39,793 nt of DNA from an uncultured Clostridia bacterium (lineage in GTDB: Bacteria; Bacillota; Clostridia; Christensenellales; Aristaeellaceae), in assembly GCA_934663595.1 (NCBI GenBank), contig CAKUKM010000020.1, forward strand, positions 1 to 39,793. Direction: 5' to 3'. The translations under genes and the position numbers were made by a program. Positions 14,656 to 22,791 of this stretch are shown piece by piece. Every line of letters starts with the position of its first letter. Within the stretch, counting starts at the first letter, position 1. The notes beneath the pieces were generated by a model. The model was not told where the DNA came from and did not search any database. It worked only from the letters and a program-made list of their open reading frames with translations.

Positions 14656-15012
14656 ATGCGCAAATTCGCTTTGCTGGCGGTTCTGGCCGCGCTGCTTCTG
14701 ACCGCGTGCTCCGCCGAAACGCGCTATACGCGCACGGCGGCGGACGGGCACATTGAGCTGTCGATTCAAAGCCTGAACGGCGCGCTCGACCAGACGCTCG
14801 CCTGCAATTCCGGCGACCAGATCGCAATTCACGCCTCCAATATGACCGGCGACGTGCGCCTGCGCATCGCCCTTCCCGATCAGGAACCGATTTACGAGGG
14901 CCGCGAGCTGCCCGAGACGTTCACAGTCAGCGTTCCAGAAACGGGCGAATACGCGCTGCGCGTGAGCGGCAAGGGCGCGGGCACGCTCGTGTTCGAGGTC
15001 GTTCAGCCATGA
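14656..15012 (+). CDS. small lipoprotein of unknown function
   Basis: A 118-residue protein with a lipoprotein signal: charged start MRK, hydrophobic core and lipobox L15-T-A-C18. The mature part is about 100 residues, mostly predicted beta strand (for example HIELSIQSLNGALDQ, VRLRIALPDQEPIYEG, TFTVSVPETGEYALRVSGKGAGTLVFEV). It resembles a small Ig-like or jelly-roll sandwich, but I do not recognise the family. It lies directly behind the exporter permease (AAACGGAGG ribosome site) and overlaps the GNAT gene by 4 bases, so it is probably functionally tied to the exporter at the outer face of the membrane. Confidence 0.8.
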   Translation: MRKFALLAVLAALLLTACSAETRYTRTAADGHIELSIQSLNGALDQTLACNSGDQIAIHASNMTGDVRLRIALPDQEPIYEGRELPETFTVSVPETGEYALRVSGKGAGTLVFEVVQP

Positions 15013-15506
15013 TCGCCACTGCGCGGCTGCTGCTGCGCCCGTTTCGCGAGGGCGACGATCTGTCCTTCCTGTCCGATCCAGAGGTCGTTCGGTTCGAGCC
15101 GTATCCGCCGCTGACCGAATCGGAGCGCGCGGAGGCGCTGCGGGCGCGAATGGGGGATTCGGCGTTTCTGGCGATGGAATACGAGGGCGCGGTGATCGGC
15201 AATCTCTATCTCGGCCCGCGCGATTTCGGCGCGATGGAGCTGGGCTATCTCCTCGCTCGGCCGCACTGGCGCAAGGGATTGGCCAAGGAGGCGGCGCGCG
15301 CGGCGATCGAGCATGCGTTTGCAGCCGGCGCGCACCGGATCTACGCCGAATGCGACCCGGAGAACGAGCCCTCGTGGCGGCTGCTGGAGGCGCTCGGCTT
15401 TGCGCGCGAGGCGCATTTCCGCAAAAACATTTTCTTTCAAAGGGACGCAGACGGCCGGCCCGTCTGGAAGGATACCTACGTCTATTCGCTGTTGAGCGAG
15501 CTCTGA
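15009..15506 (+). CDS. GNAT acetyltransferase, RimJ/RimL-like
   Basis: A 165-residue N-acetyltransferase of the GNAT_3 type. It starts ATARLLLRPFREGDD, contains the acetyl-CoA loop region HWRKGLAKEAARAAIEHAF, and has the family's NEPSWRLLEALGFAREAHFRKN stretch. The ATG overlaps the lipoprotein stop as ATGA. The acceptor is unknown: RimJ/RimL-like enzymes modify protein N-termini, but relatives in resistance operons modify small molecules. It is the last gene of the TetR-exporter operon. Confidence 0.87.
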   Translation: MIATARLLLRPFREGDDLSFLSDPEVVRFEPYPPLTESERAEALRARMGDSAFLAMEYEGAVIGNLYLGPRDFGAMELGYLLARPHWRKGLAKEAARAAIEHAFAAGAHRIYAECDPENEPSWRLLEALGFAREAHFRKNIFFQRDADGRPVWKDTYVYSLLSEL

Positions 15507-15530
15507 AGAACATTCGGAGCCCGCTTTTTT
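15495..15530 (+). terminator. terminator of the TetR-exporter operon
   Basis: AGCG-A-GCTC (15495-15503) pairs with GAGC-C-CGCT (15517-15525), with one A/C mismatch, and runs straight into six T ending at 15530. The 5' arm overlaps the last codons of the GNAT gene. Confidence 0.7.
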
Positions 15531-15582
15531 CGTTTTCCCACAAATCGTCCAGACAGTCGCAATCCTGCGCCGCGTTTGTCTA

Positions 15583-15610
15583 TTGACTTCTAATATTAAG
15601 TATGTATAAT
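15583..15610 (+). promoter_or_regulatory. promoter of the rhamnosidase gene
   Basis: TTGACT at 15583-15588 and TATAAT at 15605-15610 with 16-base spacing. The transcript would start near 15617, giving a short leader before AAGGAG at 15633-15638. Confidence 0.75.
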
Positions 15611-15645
15611 GATACTAGAGGATTTTTTACATAAGGAGAGTGCCT

Positions 15646-18270
15646 ATGATTATTCGTTCTCTGCGCACCAACCACCTCGAAAACCCGATGGGCTTTATGA
15701 TGGACAAGCCCTATTTCACCTGGACCGCCGAGAGCGCGACCGGCAAGAAACAGACCGCCGCGCGCATCGAGGTCAGCCTGACCGATTCGTTTGAAACGCT
15801 CGCCTTTGATTCCGGCCTGCGCGAGGACATTTCCTCGCTCGGGTTCGAGCCGGAGCTCGCGCTGCAGCCGCGCACCCGCTATTACTGGCGCGTGACCGTA
15901 GTGGCCGACGACGGCGATACCGCGACCAGCGCGCCCGCATGGTTCGAAACCGGCAAGCAGGGCGAGCCCTGGCAGGCGAAATGGATCGCCGCGCCGTTTG
16001 ATCGCGACGTGCACCCGATTCTGGGCCGGACGTTTACGCTTGCCGAAAAGCCGGTGCGCGCGCGCGCATATGCGATCGGCCTGGGCGTATACGAATTGAA
16101 TCTGAACGGCAAAAAGGCCGGCGACGAGATTCTCGCGCCGTTTTATAACGACTATAACCTGTGGCTGCAGTACCAGACCTACGACGTGACCGATCTGCTG
16201 GTCGCGGGCGAAAACTCTATTTCCGCATGGCTGGGCAACGGCTGGTACAAGGGCCGCCTGAGCTGGTACACGGGACAGCCGGACTTCAACGAAAAGACCG
16301 ATTGCCTGTATGGCGACCGCATGCAGCTGCTGTGCGAGCTGCATCTGGAGTTCGCGGACGGCACCGAGACCGTGATCGCGACCGACGAGAGCTGGAAGTG
16401 CGCCGAATCGCCGGTGCTGGAAAGCAGCATTTACGACGGCGAGGTCTACGACGCGCGCAAGGAAAACGCGCCGCTTCGCGAAAGCGCCGTTCTGGCCGAC
16501 GCGCCGAATGCGCCGATCGTCGAGCGCCTGTCGCCGCCGGTGCGCGTGGCGGATCACGTTTCGGCCAAGAAGCTGATTCACACGCCGAAGGACGAATGGG
16601 TGATCGATTTCGGCCAGGAAATGACCGGCTGGGTCGAGTTCGACTGCGATCTGCCGGCGGGCGCGCGCGTTCATCTGCAGTTCGGCGAGCTTTTGCAGCA
16701 CGACTGCTTCTACAACGACAATCTGCGCACCGCGAAGGCGGAATACACGTTCATTTCCGCCGGCAAACCCGCGCATGTGCGGCCGCACTTTACGTTCTAC
16801 GGCTTCCGGTTCATGAAGGTCGAGGGCATGGACGAAATCGATCTTGCGAAGTTCGACGGGTGCGTCATTCATTCGGACATTCCGGTCATCGGCAAAATCG
16901 AGACCTCGAATCCGAAGGTCAATCGCCTGATTCAGAACGCGTTCTGGGGCCAGATCGGCAATTTCCTGGACGTTCCGACCGATTGTCCGCAGCGCGACGA
17001 GCGCATGGGCTGGACCGGCGACGCGCACGTATTCGCGCCCACGGCGAGCTTTAACATGTACACGCCCGCGTTCTATGAAAAGTATCTGCACGACATGCTG
17101 CTGGAGCAGCGGACGCTGGGCGGCAGCGTACCGCACGTGGTTCCGGACGTTCTGGGCCAGATCGAGACGCGCATTCAGAAGCATTCGTTCTCGACGCACC
17201 ACGGCTCCTGCGCATGGGGCGACGCGGCGATCGGCATCCCGGTCACGATGTATGAATTCTACGGCGACAAGCGCATGCTCGCCCGCCAGTTCGAAAACAT
17301 GAAGCTGTGGACCGACTGGATCTGCTCGCAGGTGGACGCCTATTGCAAGGACACCGGCCTGTGGATGCACGGCTTCCACTTCGCGGACTGGCTCGCGCTG
17401 GACAACCCGGTGCAGGGCTCCTCGTTCGGCGGCACGGACCCGTATTACGTATCCAGCGCATTCTTCCACAACGCACTGTCGGCGGTCTCGGACGCGGGCC
17501 AGGCGCTGGGCGAGACCTATGAAGCCGGCAAGGCCCTGATGCGCGCGGCCGAGGTGCGCGAGGCGTTTGAAAAGGAATTCTTCACGCCCAGCGGCCGCAT
17601 TGCAGAGCCGACGCAGACCGCGATGGTGCTGGCGCTGGCGATGCGCCTGTTCCCGGACGGGGCGCACGAGCGCCTGAAGAAGGATCTGCGCGAAAAGCTG
17701 CGCGCGCGCAACGACCATCTGGACACCGGCTTCGTGGGCACCTATTACCTCTGCCGCGCGCTTTCGGAAAACGGCATGTCGGACGTGGCGTACACGCTGC
17801 TGCTCAACGAGGACTTCCCGAGCTGGCTGTACGAGGTCAACATGGGCGCGACCACCGTATGGGAGCGCTGGAATTCCGTGCTGCCGAACGGCCTGATGAG
17901 CGATACGGGCATGAACAGCCTGAATCACTATGCCTACGGCTCGATCGTGGAATGGATGTATCGGTTCATGGCGGGCATCAATCCGGCGCGCCCGGGCTTC
18001 GCGCGCGCGCGCATTACGCCCAAGACCGATCTGCGCATCGATTTCGTGCGCGCCAGCTATGATTCCGCCTCCGGCCTGTACGAGAGCGGCTGGAAGCACA
18101 TTCCCGGCGGCGAGGAATACGAGGTCACCGTTCCGTTCAACTGCACGGCCGATTTCATTCCCGAAACGCTGGACGGCGAATGGACGCTCGACGGTGCCCC
18201 CGCTGCGATCACGGCGCTGAATTCGATCGATCTCGCGCCCGGCAAGCACGTGCTGGTGCACAAAAAGTAA
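15646..18270 (+). CDS. alpha-L-rhamnosidase, GH78
   Basis: Hydrolyses terminal alpha-L-rhamnose from glycans or plant glycosides. The 874 residues have the bacterial GH78 layout: an N-terminal fibronectin-like domain (about 1-105), an alpha-L-rhamnosidase N domain (YAIGLGVYELNLNGKKAGDEILAPFYNDY), a concanavalin-like domain, the (alpha/alpha)6 barrel and a C-terminal beta domain. The signature DCPQRDERMGWTGD begins at residue 446; its Asp451 and Glu452 are in the conserved acidic motif. No signal peptide, so cytoplasmic. The ATG at 15646 is preferred (AAGGAG 7 bases upstream) over the GTG at 15640. It is transcribed from its own promoter and followed by a terminator and a GH42 gene. Confidence 0.95.
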   Translation: MIIRSLRTNHLENPMGFMMDKPYFTWTAESATGKKQTAARIEVSLTDSFETLAFDSGLREDISSLGFEPELALQPRTRYYWRVTVVADDGDTATSAPAWFETGKQGEPWQAKWIAAPFDRDVHPILGRTFTLAEKPVRARAYAIGLGVYELNLNGKKAGDEILAPFYNDYNLWLQYQTYDVTDLLVAGENSISAWLGNGWYKGRLSWYTGQPDFNEKTDCLYGDRMQLLCELHLEFADGTETVIATDESWKCAESPVLESSIYDGEVYDARKENAPLRESAVLADAPNAPIVERLSPPVRVADHVSAKKLIHTPKDEWVIDFGQEMTGWVEFDCDLPAGARVHLQFGELLQHDCFYNDNLRTAKAEYTFISAGKPAHVRPHFTFYGFRFMKVEGMDEIDLAKFDGCVIHSDIPVIGKIETSNPKVNRLIQNAFWGQIGNFLDVPTDCPQRDERMGWTGDAHVFAPTASFNMYTPAFYEKYLHDMLLEQRTLGGSVPHVVPDVLGQIETRIQKHSFSTHHGSCAWGDAAIGIPVTMYEFYGDKRMLARQFENMKLWTDWICSQVDAYCKDTGLWMHGFHFADWLALDNPVQGSSFGGTDPYYVSSAFFHNALSAVSDAGQALGETYEAGKALMRAAEVREAFEKEFFTPSGRIAEPTQTAMVLALAMRLFPDGAHERLKKDLREKLRARNDHLDTGFVGTYYLCRALSENGMSDVAYTLLLNEDFPSWLYEVNMGATTVWERWNSVLPNGLMSDTGMNSLNHYAYGSIVEWMYRFMAGINPARPGFARARITPKTDLRIDFVRASYDSASGLYESGWKHIPGGEEYEVTVPFNCTADFIPETLDGEWTLDGAPAAITALNSIDLAPGKHVLVHKK

Positions 18271-18320
18271 TTCCGATTCGGCGCGGCTCTCTCCCAACGG
18301 GCGAGGGCCGCGCCATGCAT

Positions 18321-18363
18321 GCGTTTCAAAGGGGCCGCGGCCCGGGCCTTTGAAGCGCTTTTT
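18321..18363 (+). terminator. strong terminator between GH78 and GH42 genes
   Basis: A 12-bp stem (18321-18332/18347-18358, one T.G wobble) closes a GC-rich loop and is followed by five T. Another hairpin without a T run (18280-18287/18307-18314) precedes it. No promoter is visible between this terminator and the GH42 ribosome site 7 bases downstream. Confidence 0.85.
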
Positions 18364-18380
18364 CCAAAAGGAGGGTATTT

Positions 18381-20363
18381 ATGCAGAAGGACTATCGCCC
18401 ACCGTATCTGGGCGTCGCCTATTATCCCGAGGACTGGCCGGACGCGGAGCTGGACCGCGATATCGCGCGCATGAAGGCGCTGGGGCTGCGCGTGGCGCGC
18501 ATCGGCGAATTTGCCTGGCACCGCATGGAGCCGCGCCCGGGCGAATTCGATTTTTCCTATTTTGAGCGCGTGATCGATCGCCTCGCCGCCGCCGGAATCG
18601 CCACGATTCTCGGCACGCCCACCGCCACGCCGCCGGTCTGGTTCGGCAAAATGTTCTCGGACGCGTTTATCGAAAGCGAATCCGGGCGCAGAGCGTCGCA
18701 CGGCGGCCGCCGGCATTTCTGCTCGAACAATCCGCATTACAACGAATATTCGCTGCGCATCGTTGAAAAAATGGCAGAGGCGTTCGGCGACAACCCGAAT
18801 GTAATCGGCTGGCAGATCGACAACGAGATCTACATGCAGGGCTCCGGCTGCTTCTGCCCCGAATGCGTCGCGCGGTTCCGCGAATCGCTGCGCGCACAGT
18901 ACGGCACGATCGGCGCGCTGAACGAGGCATGGAATCTGAATCTGTTTTCGCAGTGGTACGACGACTTTTCCGACATTCCCGCGCCGCGCGATGCCTGGCA
19001 CAATCCGCATCTGATTTACGCCTGGCGGACGTTCCAGCAGGATTCGCACATCGCGTTCGTGCATCGCCAGGCGGACGTCCTGCACGCGCACACGTCCGCG
19101 CCCATCGGCACCGACACGATGCCGTTCGGCGGCATGAACTATCGCCGTCTCGCCGAAAAGATGGATATCATGCAGTTCAACCATTACAACACGCCGGAGA
19201 ATCTGTTCGCCTGCGCGTTCTGGTTCGATTATCTGCGAACGCTGAAGGAGCGCCCGTTCTGGAACACCGAAACCGCGACCTGCTGGAACGGCTCGGCGGC
19301 AATTACGCAATCCATCAAGCCCGAGGGCTATTGCCGCGCGAATTCGATGCTGCCGATCGCGCTGGGCGGCGAGGCGAACCTGTACTGGCTGTGGCGCACG
19401 CACTGGGCGGGCCACGAGCTGGCGCACGGCGCGGTGATCGATTCCAGCGGCCGCGACATGCTGACCACTGGCGAGGTGGCCGAAACGGCGCGCATGCTGG
19501 ATCGCTGCGCGGATTTCATTCAGGGAACGCGCGTTAAAACCGATCTCGCGATTCACTTTACCGCGAACGGCTCGAACATGCATGCGACGCAGCCGGTGGT
19601 GCAGGGCTGGAATTACGAGGAAACGATCCTGAACGCGTTCTATCGCCCGCTGATTCAAATGGGGCTTCGGCCGGACGTGATCGACGCGGGCGCGGAGCTG
19701 GGCGCGTACCGCCTGATCTTTACGCCGATGCTGATGTCGCTGGACGAGGAAAATCTCGCCGCGCGGATGGCCGATTGGGTGCGCGCGGGCGGAACGTGGG
19801 TGGTTGGCCCGCTGACCGACGTGCGCAATGCGGACGGCGCGCGCTATCGCGATCGCGGCTACGGCATGCTGGAGGCGCTCACGGGCGCGCAGCTGCGCTA
19901 TTTCGCGCCGGATACCGAAAACCGCATTCAGGCCGAATGGGAAGACGGCGCGGCGTTCCATGGCGGCACGTGGTTTGAAATGCTCGATTGCGGAAGCAGC
20001 GAATCGCTGGCGCGCATCACGCGCGGCCATTCGGCCATCGAGGGGCTGTCGGTGCTCGCCCGCGCGCGCGTGGGCAAGGGCTGCGTAATCCTCCTGGGCA
20101 CGGTTCCGGACGCGGCGGCTGTAAAGAAAATTGCGCGAATCGCCTGCGCGGAAAGCGGCGTTTCCATTCCGGAGGTCGAGGGCGAGATCATCGTTTCCCC
20201 GCGCAGCGGCGAGGCCGGCGAGGGAATCATGCTGGTGGAAACCGCCGGAAAGCCGGGCAAAATCGTGCTGCACGCGCCGATGCGCGATCTGCTGCGCGAA
20301 GAAACCGTCTCCGGAACCATCGCGCTCGAGCCCTACGCCGTGCGGATTTTGAAGGAGAATTAA
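18381..20363 (+). CDS. beta-galactosidase, GH42
   Basis: Retaining beta-galactosidase of family GH42, 660 aa. The TIM barrel begins LGVAYYPEDWPDAELDRDIARMKALGLRVARIGEFAW. The acid/base is Glu149 in WQIDNEI, and the nucleophile is probably Glu297 in FWNTETATCW. Cys114, Cys157, Cys159 and Cys162 match the metal-binding cysteine cluster of many GH42 enzymes. A trimerisation domain (about 400-590) and a short beta domain follow. No signal peptide. The ribosome site AAGGAGGGT is at 18368-18376. Expression apparently depends on read-through of the terminator just upstream. The natural substrate could be galactans or galacto-oligosaccharides and not lactose. Confidence 0.95.
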   Translation: MQKDYRPPYLGVAYYPEDWPDAELDRDIARMKALGLRVARIGEFAWHRMEPRPGEFDFSYFERVIDRLAAAGIATILGTPTATPPVWFGKMFSDAFIESESGRRASHGGRRHFCSNNPHYNEYSLRIVEKMAEAFGDNPNVIGWQIDNEIYMQGSGCFCPECVARFRESLRAQYGTIGALNEAWNLNLFSQWYDDFSDIPAPRDAWHNPHLIYAWRTFQQDSHIAFVHRQADVLHAHTSAPIGTDTMPFGGMNYRRLAEKMDIMQFNHYNTPENLFACAFWFDYLRTLKERPFWNTETATCWNGSAAITQSIKPEGYCRANSMLPIALGGEANLYWLWRTHWAGHELAHGAVIDSSGRDMLTTGEVAETARMLDRCADFIQGTRVKTDLAIHFTANGSNMHATQPVVQGWNYEETILNAFYRPLIQMGLRPDVIDAGAELGAYRLIFTPMLMSLDEENLAARMADWVRAGGTWVVGPLTDVRNADGARYRDRGYGMLEALTGAQLRYFAPDTENRIQAEWEDGAAFHGGTWFEMLDCGSSESLARITRGHSAIEGLSVLARARVGKGCVILLGTVPDAAAVKKIARIACAESGVSIPEVEGEIIVSPRSGEAGEGIMLVETAGKPGKIVLHAPMRDLLREETVSGTIALEPYAVRILKEN

Positions 20364-20407
20364 ACGTTCAAATTTTCCTCCGGGCGGCGGACGAACTGTC
20401 GCCCGGA

Positions 20408-20436
20408 TTGACGTTTTTGCTCAAACGCGGTATACT
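20408..20436 (+). promoter_or_regulatory. promoter of the small-protein/ttcA unit
   Basis: TTGACG (20408-20413), 17 bases, TATACT (20431-20436). A CCGGGCG/CGCCCGG stem (about 20381-20387/20400-20406) just upstream may end the GH42 transcript. Confidence 0.75.
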
Positions 20437-20470
20437 GTTATTCAGAAATTCATTCAAAGGAGGCTGCGCG

Positions 20471-21001
20471 ATGAGACTGTTTCAATCGCCCGCCGAGGAG
20501 GCGCGCAAGGCGAATCTGAAGGCTCTGGAGGACCGGCGGCTGGCGTTTCTTCCCCAGCTGCAAAACCCGGGGGAAATGCTGCTTACGCTCACGGAGCTCG
20601 GCAGCGTGCGCGCGCTCGGCCGCGTCGGCGGCGTTCCCTGCGCGGTCATCGCGCCGGAATTCGCGTCCGACGAGGACTATCGGCTCATCCCCCTGTCCGG
20701 CTGCCATTGGCGAAAGGAGCCGTTTTTTGAGGCGAGCACGGGTCTGGGCGGCGCGCTGGGCTTCGGCAAGCGCGGCGGCGTGGGCTTTACGCTGATTCTG
20801 GAAACGCCGGACGGCGAATGGGAGCTTCCGTTCATCGTTCGCAAGAGCAGCTGCCTGATTTGCGCGCCGAAGCGCAATCCGCTGCTCGTTTCGCGCCGGC
20901 GGCGCGGCGATTCCAATCCCGCCTGGGAATTAAAGCCGATCGAGAAGCGCGATCTGGAGCGCATCGAAGTCTGGCTGGACGATTTTTTCAGAACCATCTG
21001 A
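20471..21001 (+). CDS. protein of unknown function, upstream of ttcA
   Basis: A 176-residue soluble protein that I do not recognise. It has a charged helical N-terminus (SPAEEARKANLKALEDRRLAFLPQL), a central beta-rich part (GEMLLTLTELGSVRALGRVGGVPCAVIAPEF, GGVGFTLILETPDGEWELPFIV), a basic stretch RRRRGD near residue 140, and a helical C-terminus. There is no signal peptide or membrane segment. The start at 20471 has AAAGGAGG about 8 bases upstream and its own promoter at 20408. Its stop is 4 bases before the ttcA-like gene, so the two are probably co-expressed. Function is open. Confidence 0.8.
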   Translation: MRLFQSPAEEARKANLKALEDRRLAFLPQLQNPGEMLLTLTELGSVRALGRVGGVPCAVIAPEFASDEDYRLIPLSGCHWRKEPFFEASTGLGGALGFGKRGGVGFTLILETPDGEWELPFIVRKSSCLICAPKRNPLLVSRRRRGDSNPAWELKPIEKRDLERIEVWLDDFFRTI

Positions 21002-21005
21002 GAGG

Positions 21006-21740
21006 GTGACGCGTATCAAACGCATACTTGGCGACATTCGCCGCGCGGATCAGGATTTCCACATGATTCAGCCGGGCGATTCCGTGGCGGTCGGCGTGTC
21101 CGGCGGCAAGGACAGTCTGCTCCTGCTGCGGGCGCTTGCGCTGTATCGCAAGTTTTCGCCCCGCCCGTTCGCGCTTTCGGCGATCACGATTTCGCCCGGC
21201 CTGGAGCCGTTTGATTTAAGCGGCGTGCAGCAAATGTGCGATTCCCTCGCCGTCCCCTACCACATCGTCCGCACCGAGATCGGCAAAATCGTGTTCGAGG
21301 AGCGCAAGGAGCCGAATCCGTGCGCGCTGTGCTCGAAAATGCGGCGCGGCGCGCTCGCGAACGCGTGCAACGAGCTGGGCGTAAACAAGCTCGCGCTCGG
21401 CCATCATCGCGACGACGCAATCGAGACGCTAATGATGAGCCTGCTGTTCGAGGGCCGGTTTCACACGTTTCAGCCGGTCACGCATCTGGAGCGCTCGAAC
21501 ATCACGCAGATTCGCCCGCTGATTTATTCCAGCGAAAAGCAGATTCTCGCGCTCACGCGAAGGCTCGCTCTGCCGGTGGTGGAGTCCCCCTGCCCGGCAA
21601 ACCGCCACACGCGCCGCGAGGAAATGAAGCGCCTGATGGACGAGCTGTGCAAAAAATACCCCAACGCGCGCAGTCAGATCCTCTCCGCGCTGAAAAACGA
21701 AGCGCAATACGGCCTGTGGACGCGCGATGATGAAATGTAA
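21006..21740 (+). CDS. ttcA: TtcA-like tRNA 2-thiolation ATPase
   Basis: A PP-loop ATPase of the TtcA/TtuA family, 244 aa, expected to thiolate a tRNA base (C32 in E. coli) using an iron-sulfur cluster. The PP-loop SGGKDS is at 32-37. Cys106 and Cys109 (CALC) and Cys196 (ESPCPANR) correspond to the three cysteines that hold the 4Fe-4S cluster. GHHRDDAIETLMMSL is the typical second motif. The start is a GTG 4 bases after the previous stop, with almost no spacing to GAGAGG, so translation is probably coupled; the N-terminal KRILGDIRRADQDFHMIQPGD matches the family. A bidirectional terminator follows. Family certain, exact tRNA target less so. Confidence 0.88.
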   Translation: MTRIKRILGDIRRADQDFHMIQPGDSVAVGVSGGKDSLLLLRALALYRKFSPRPFALSAITISPGLEPFDLSGVQQMCDSLAVPYHIVRTEIGKIVFEERKEPNPCALCSKMRRGALANACNELGVNKLALGHHRDDAIETLMMSLLFEGRFHTFQPVTHLERSNITQIRPLIYSSEKQILALTRRLALPVVESPCPANRHTRREEMKRLMDELCKKYPNARSQILSALKNEAQYGLWTRDDEM

Positions 21741-21748
21741 ATAACGCA

Positions 21749-21788
21749 AAAAGCGCGAACGCCGCAATACATCGGCGTTCGCGCTTTT
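21749..21788. terminator. bidirectional terminator between ttcA and araC-type gene
   Basis: A 16-bp perfect stem (21749-21764/21773-21788) has four A at its 5' base and four T at its 3' base, with loop CAATACAT. It lies between convergent genes and serves both strands; the 3' arm abuts the AraC-type gene's stop codon. Confidence 0.92.
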
Positions 21789-21789
21789 G

Positions 21790-22551
21790 CTAGGCCTCTT
21801 CCCCGCTTTCCTCCATGCGCTCGCCGCCGATCTGGCCGGGATTTACGTCGAACACGCGCTTGAACGCCCGCGAAAACGCCTTGGCGTCGTTATAGCCCAT
21901 CGTGAGCGCGACCTCCTTGATCGGCTGGCCGGACAGCAGCAGCTGCCGCGCCTGCTCCATGCGCCGCGACAGAATGTACTGCTGCGGCGGCATTCCAAAA
22001 TGCTTTACGAACTTTCGCGAAAACGCCGTGCGGTTCATATTGCAAAGATCCACCAGGCGGCTCACGCAGAGCTGGCCGCCGTCGGTCTGCTCGATATAGT
22101 CCGAAACCGCGTTGAAAAACGGATCGCTCGTCCATTCAATCAGATTCGCATCCATCAAATACCGAAACAGAAACCGCATCAGCTCCGTCTGCGAAGCCAT
22201 GTACCGCTCGCCGCAGCGCTGCAGATGCACATAATCGCGGCACGCCTCCTGCACGCCGCGCAATATGCGGTTGCCGTACAGCGAAACCTCCACGCCCCGC
22301 GCCAGACGCAGGTTGTCGATCGCCACCACGCATGTAATTCCGCGAATCGGATACTGCGAATGGCGCAGCGCGCACTTCTCCCGAAACACGTACAGCTTCC
22401 CCTCGTCCGGCAGCGACGCCGCAAACGGCTCCTCGTATCGCGGCCCCAGCGCCGAGGTGAACAGCACCGTCAGGCAGTTCGCCCCGTCGCCATACGGCAG
22501 CTCGTTCCAGCTCGCAATCGCGTGCAGACCTCTCTTGATCGTCAGCTGCAT
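21790..22551 (-). CDS. AraC-family transcriptional regulator
   Basis: A 253-residue regulator with a C-terminal pair of helix-turn-helix motifs (about 165-245), ending in the AraC signature IKEVALTMGYNDAKAFSRAFKRVFDVNPGQIGG. The N-terminal 150 residues should hold the sugar-sensing domain. The start at 22551 is chosen because GGAGGGAGAGC directly precedes it; an upstream extension to 22614 would run through candidate operator sequence. It is divergent from the GH2-transporter-GH2 operon, so it is the likely activator of that operon. Confidence 0.9.
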   Translation of the reverse strand: MQLTIKRGLHAIASWNELPYGDGANCLTVLFTSALGPRYEEPFAASLPDEGKLYVFREKCALRHSQYPIRGITCVVAIDNLRLARGVEVSLYGNRILRGVQEACRDYVHLQRCGERYMASQTELMRFLFRYLMDANLIEWTSDPFFNAVSDYIEQTDGGQLCVSRLVDLCNMNRTAFSRKFVKHFGMPPQQYILSRRMEQARQLLLSGQPIKEVALTMGYNDAKAFSRAFKRVFDVNPGQIGGERMEESGEEA

Positions 22552-22585
22552 GCTCTCCCTCCATGTTAGAGACGTTCGACAAAGA

Positions 22586-22756
22586 TGCAACATTTTAAAC
22601 CCATAATGCGACATTTCGGGATTGATGAACCCTGCAATTCGTGTAATATGGAATTACAGCTTACAATAATCAGGATAACAAATCTTCGCCGAAATGGCAA
22701 TAACAGAAAAGTTAAGTTTATTCCTTAGGAGACATTTTGTAGTATTCAGCGACATT
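22586..22756. promoter_or_regulatory. candidate AraC-type operators and GH2 promoter
   Basis: The 240-base divergent region contains four copies of an ACATT-centred motif in the same orientation. TGCAACATTT (22586) and TGCGACATTT (22607) are 21 bases apart; GAGACATT (22729) and GCGACATT (22749) are 20 bases apart. Paired direct repeats two helical turns apart are how AraC proteins usually bind. A weak promoter, TTGATG (22622-22627), 16 bases, TAATAT (22644-22649), begins 6 bases after the first pair, where an activator would touch RNA polymerase. The second pair lies close to the GH2 ribosome site. Confidence 0.55.
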
Positions 22757-22791
22757 AAAACCAACACCCGCATTGCACAGGAGGAATCGCG

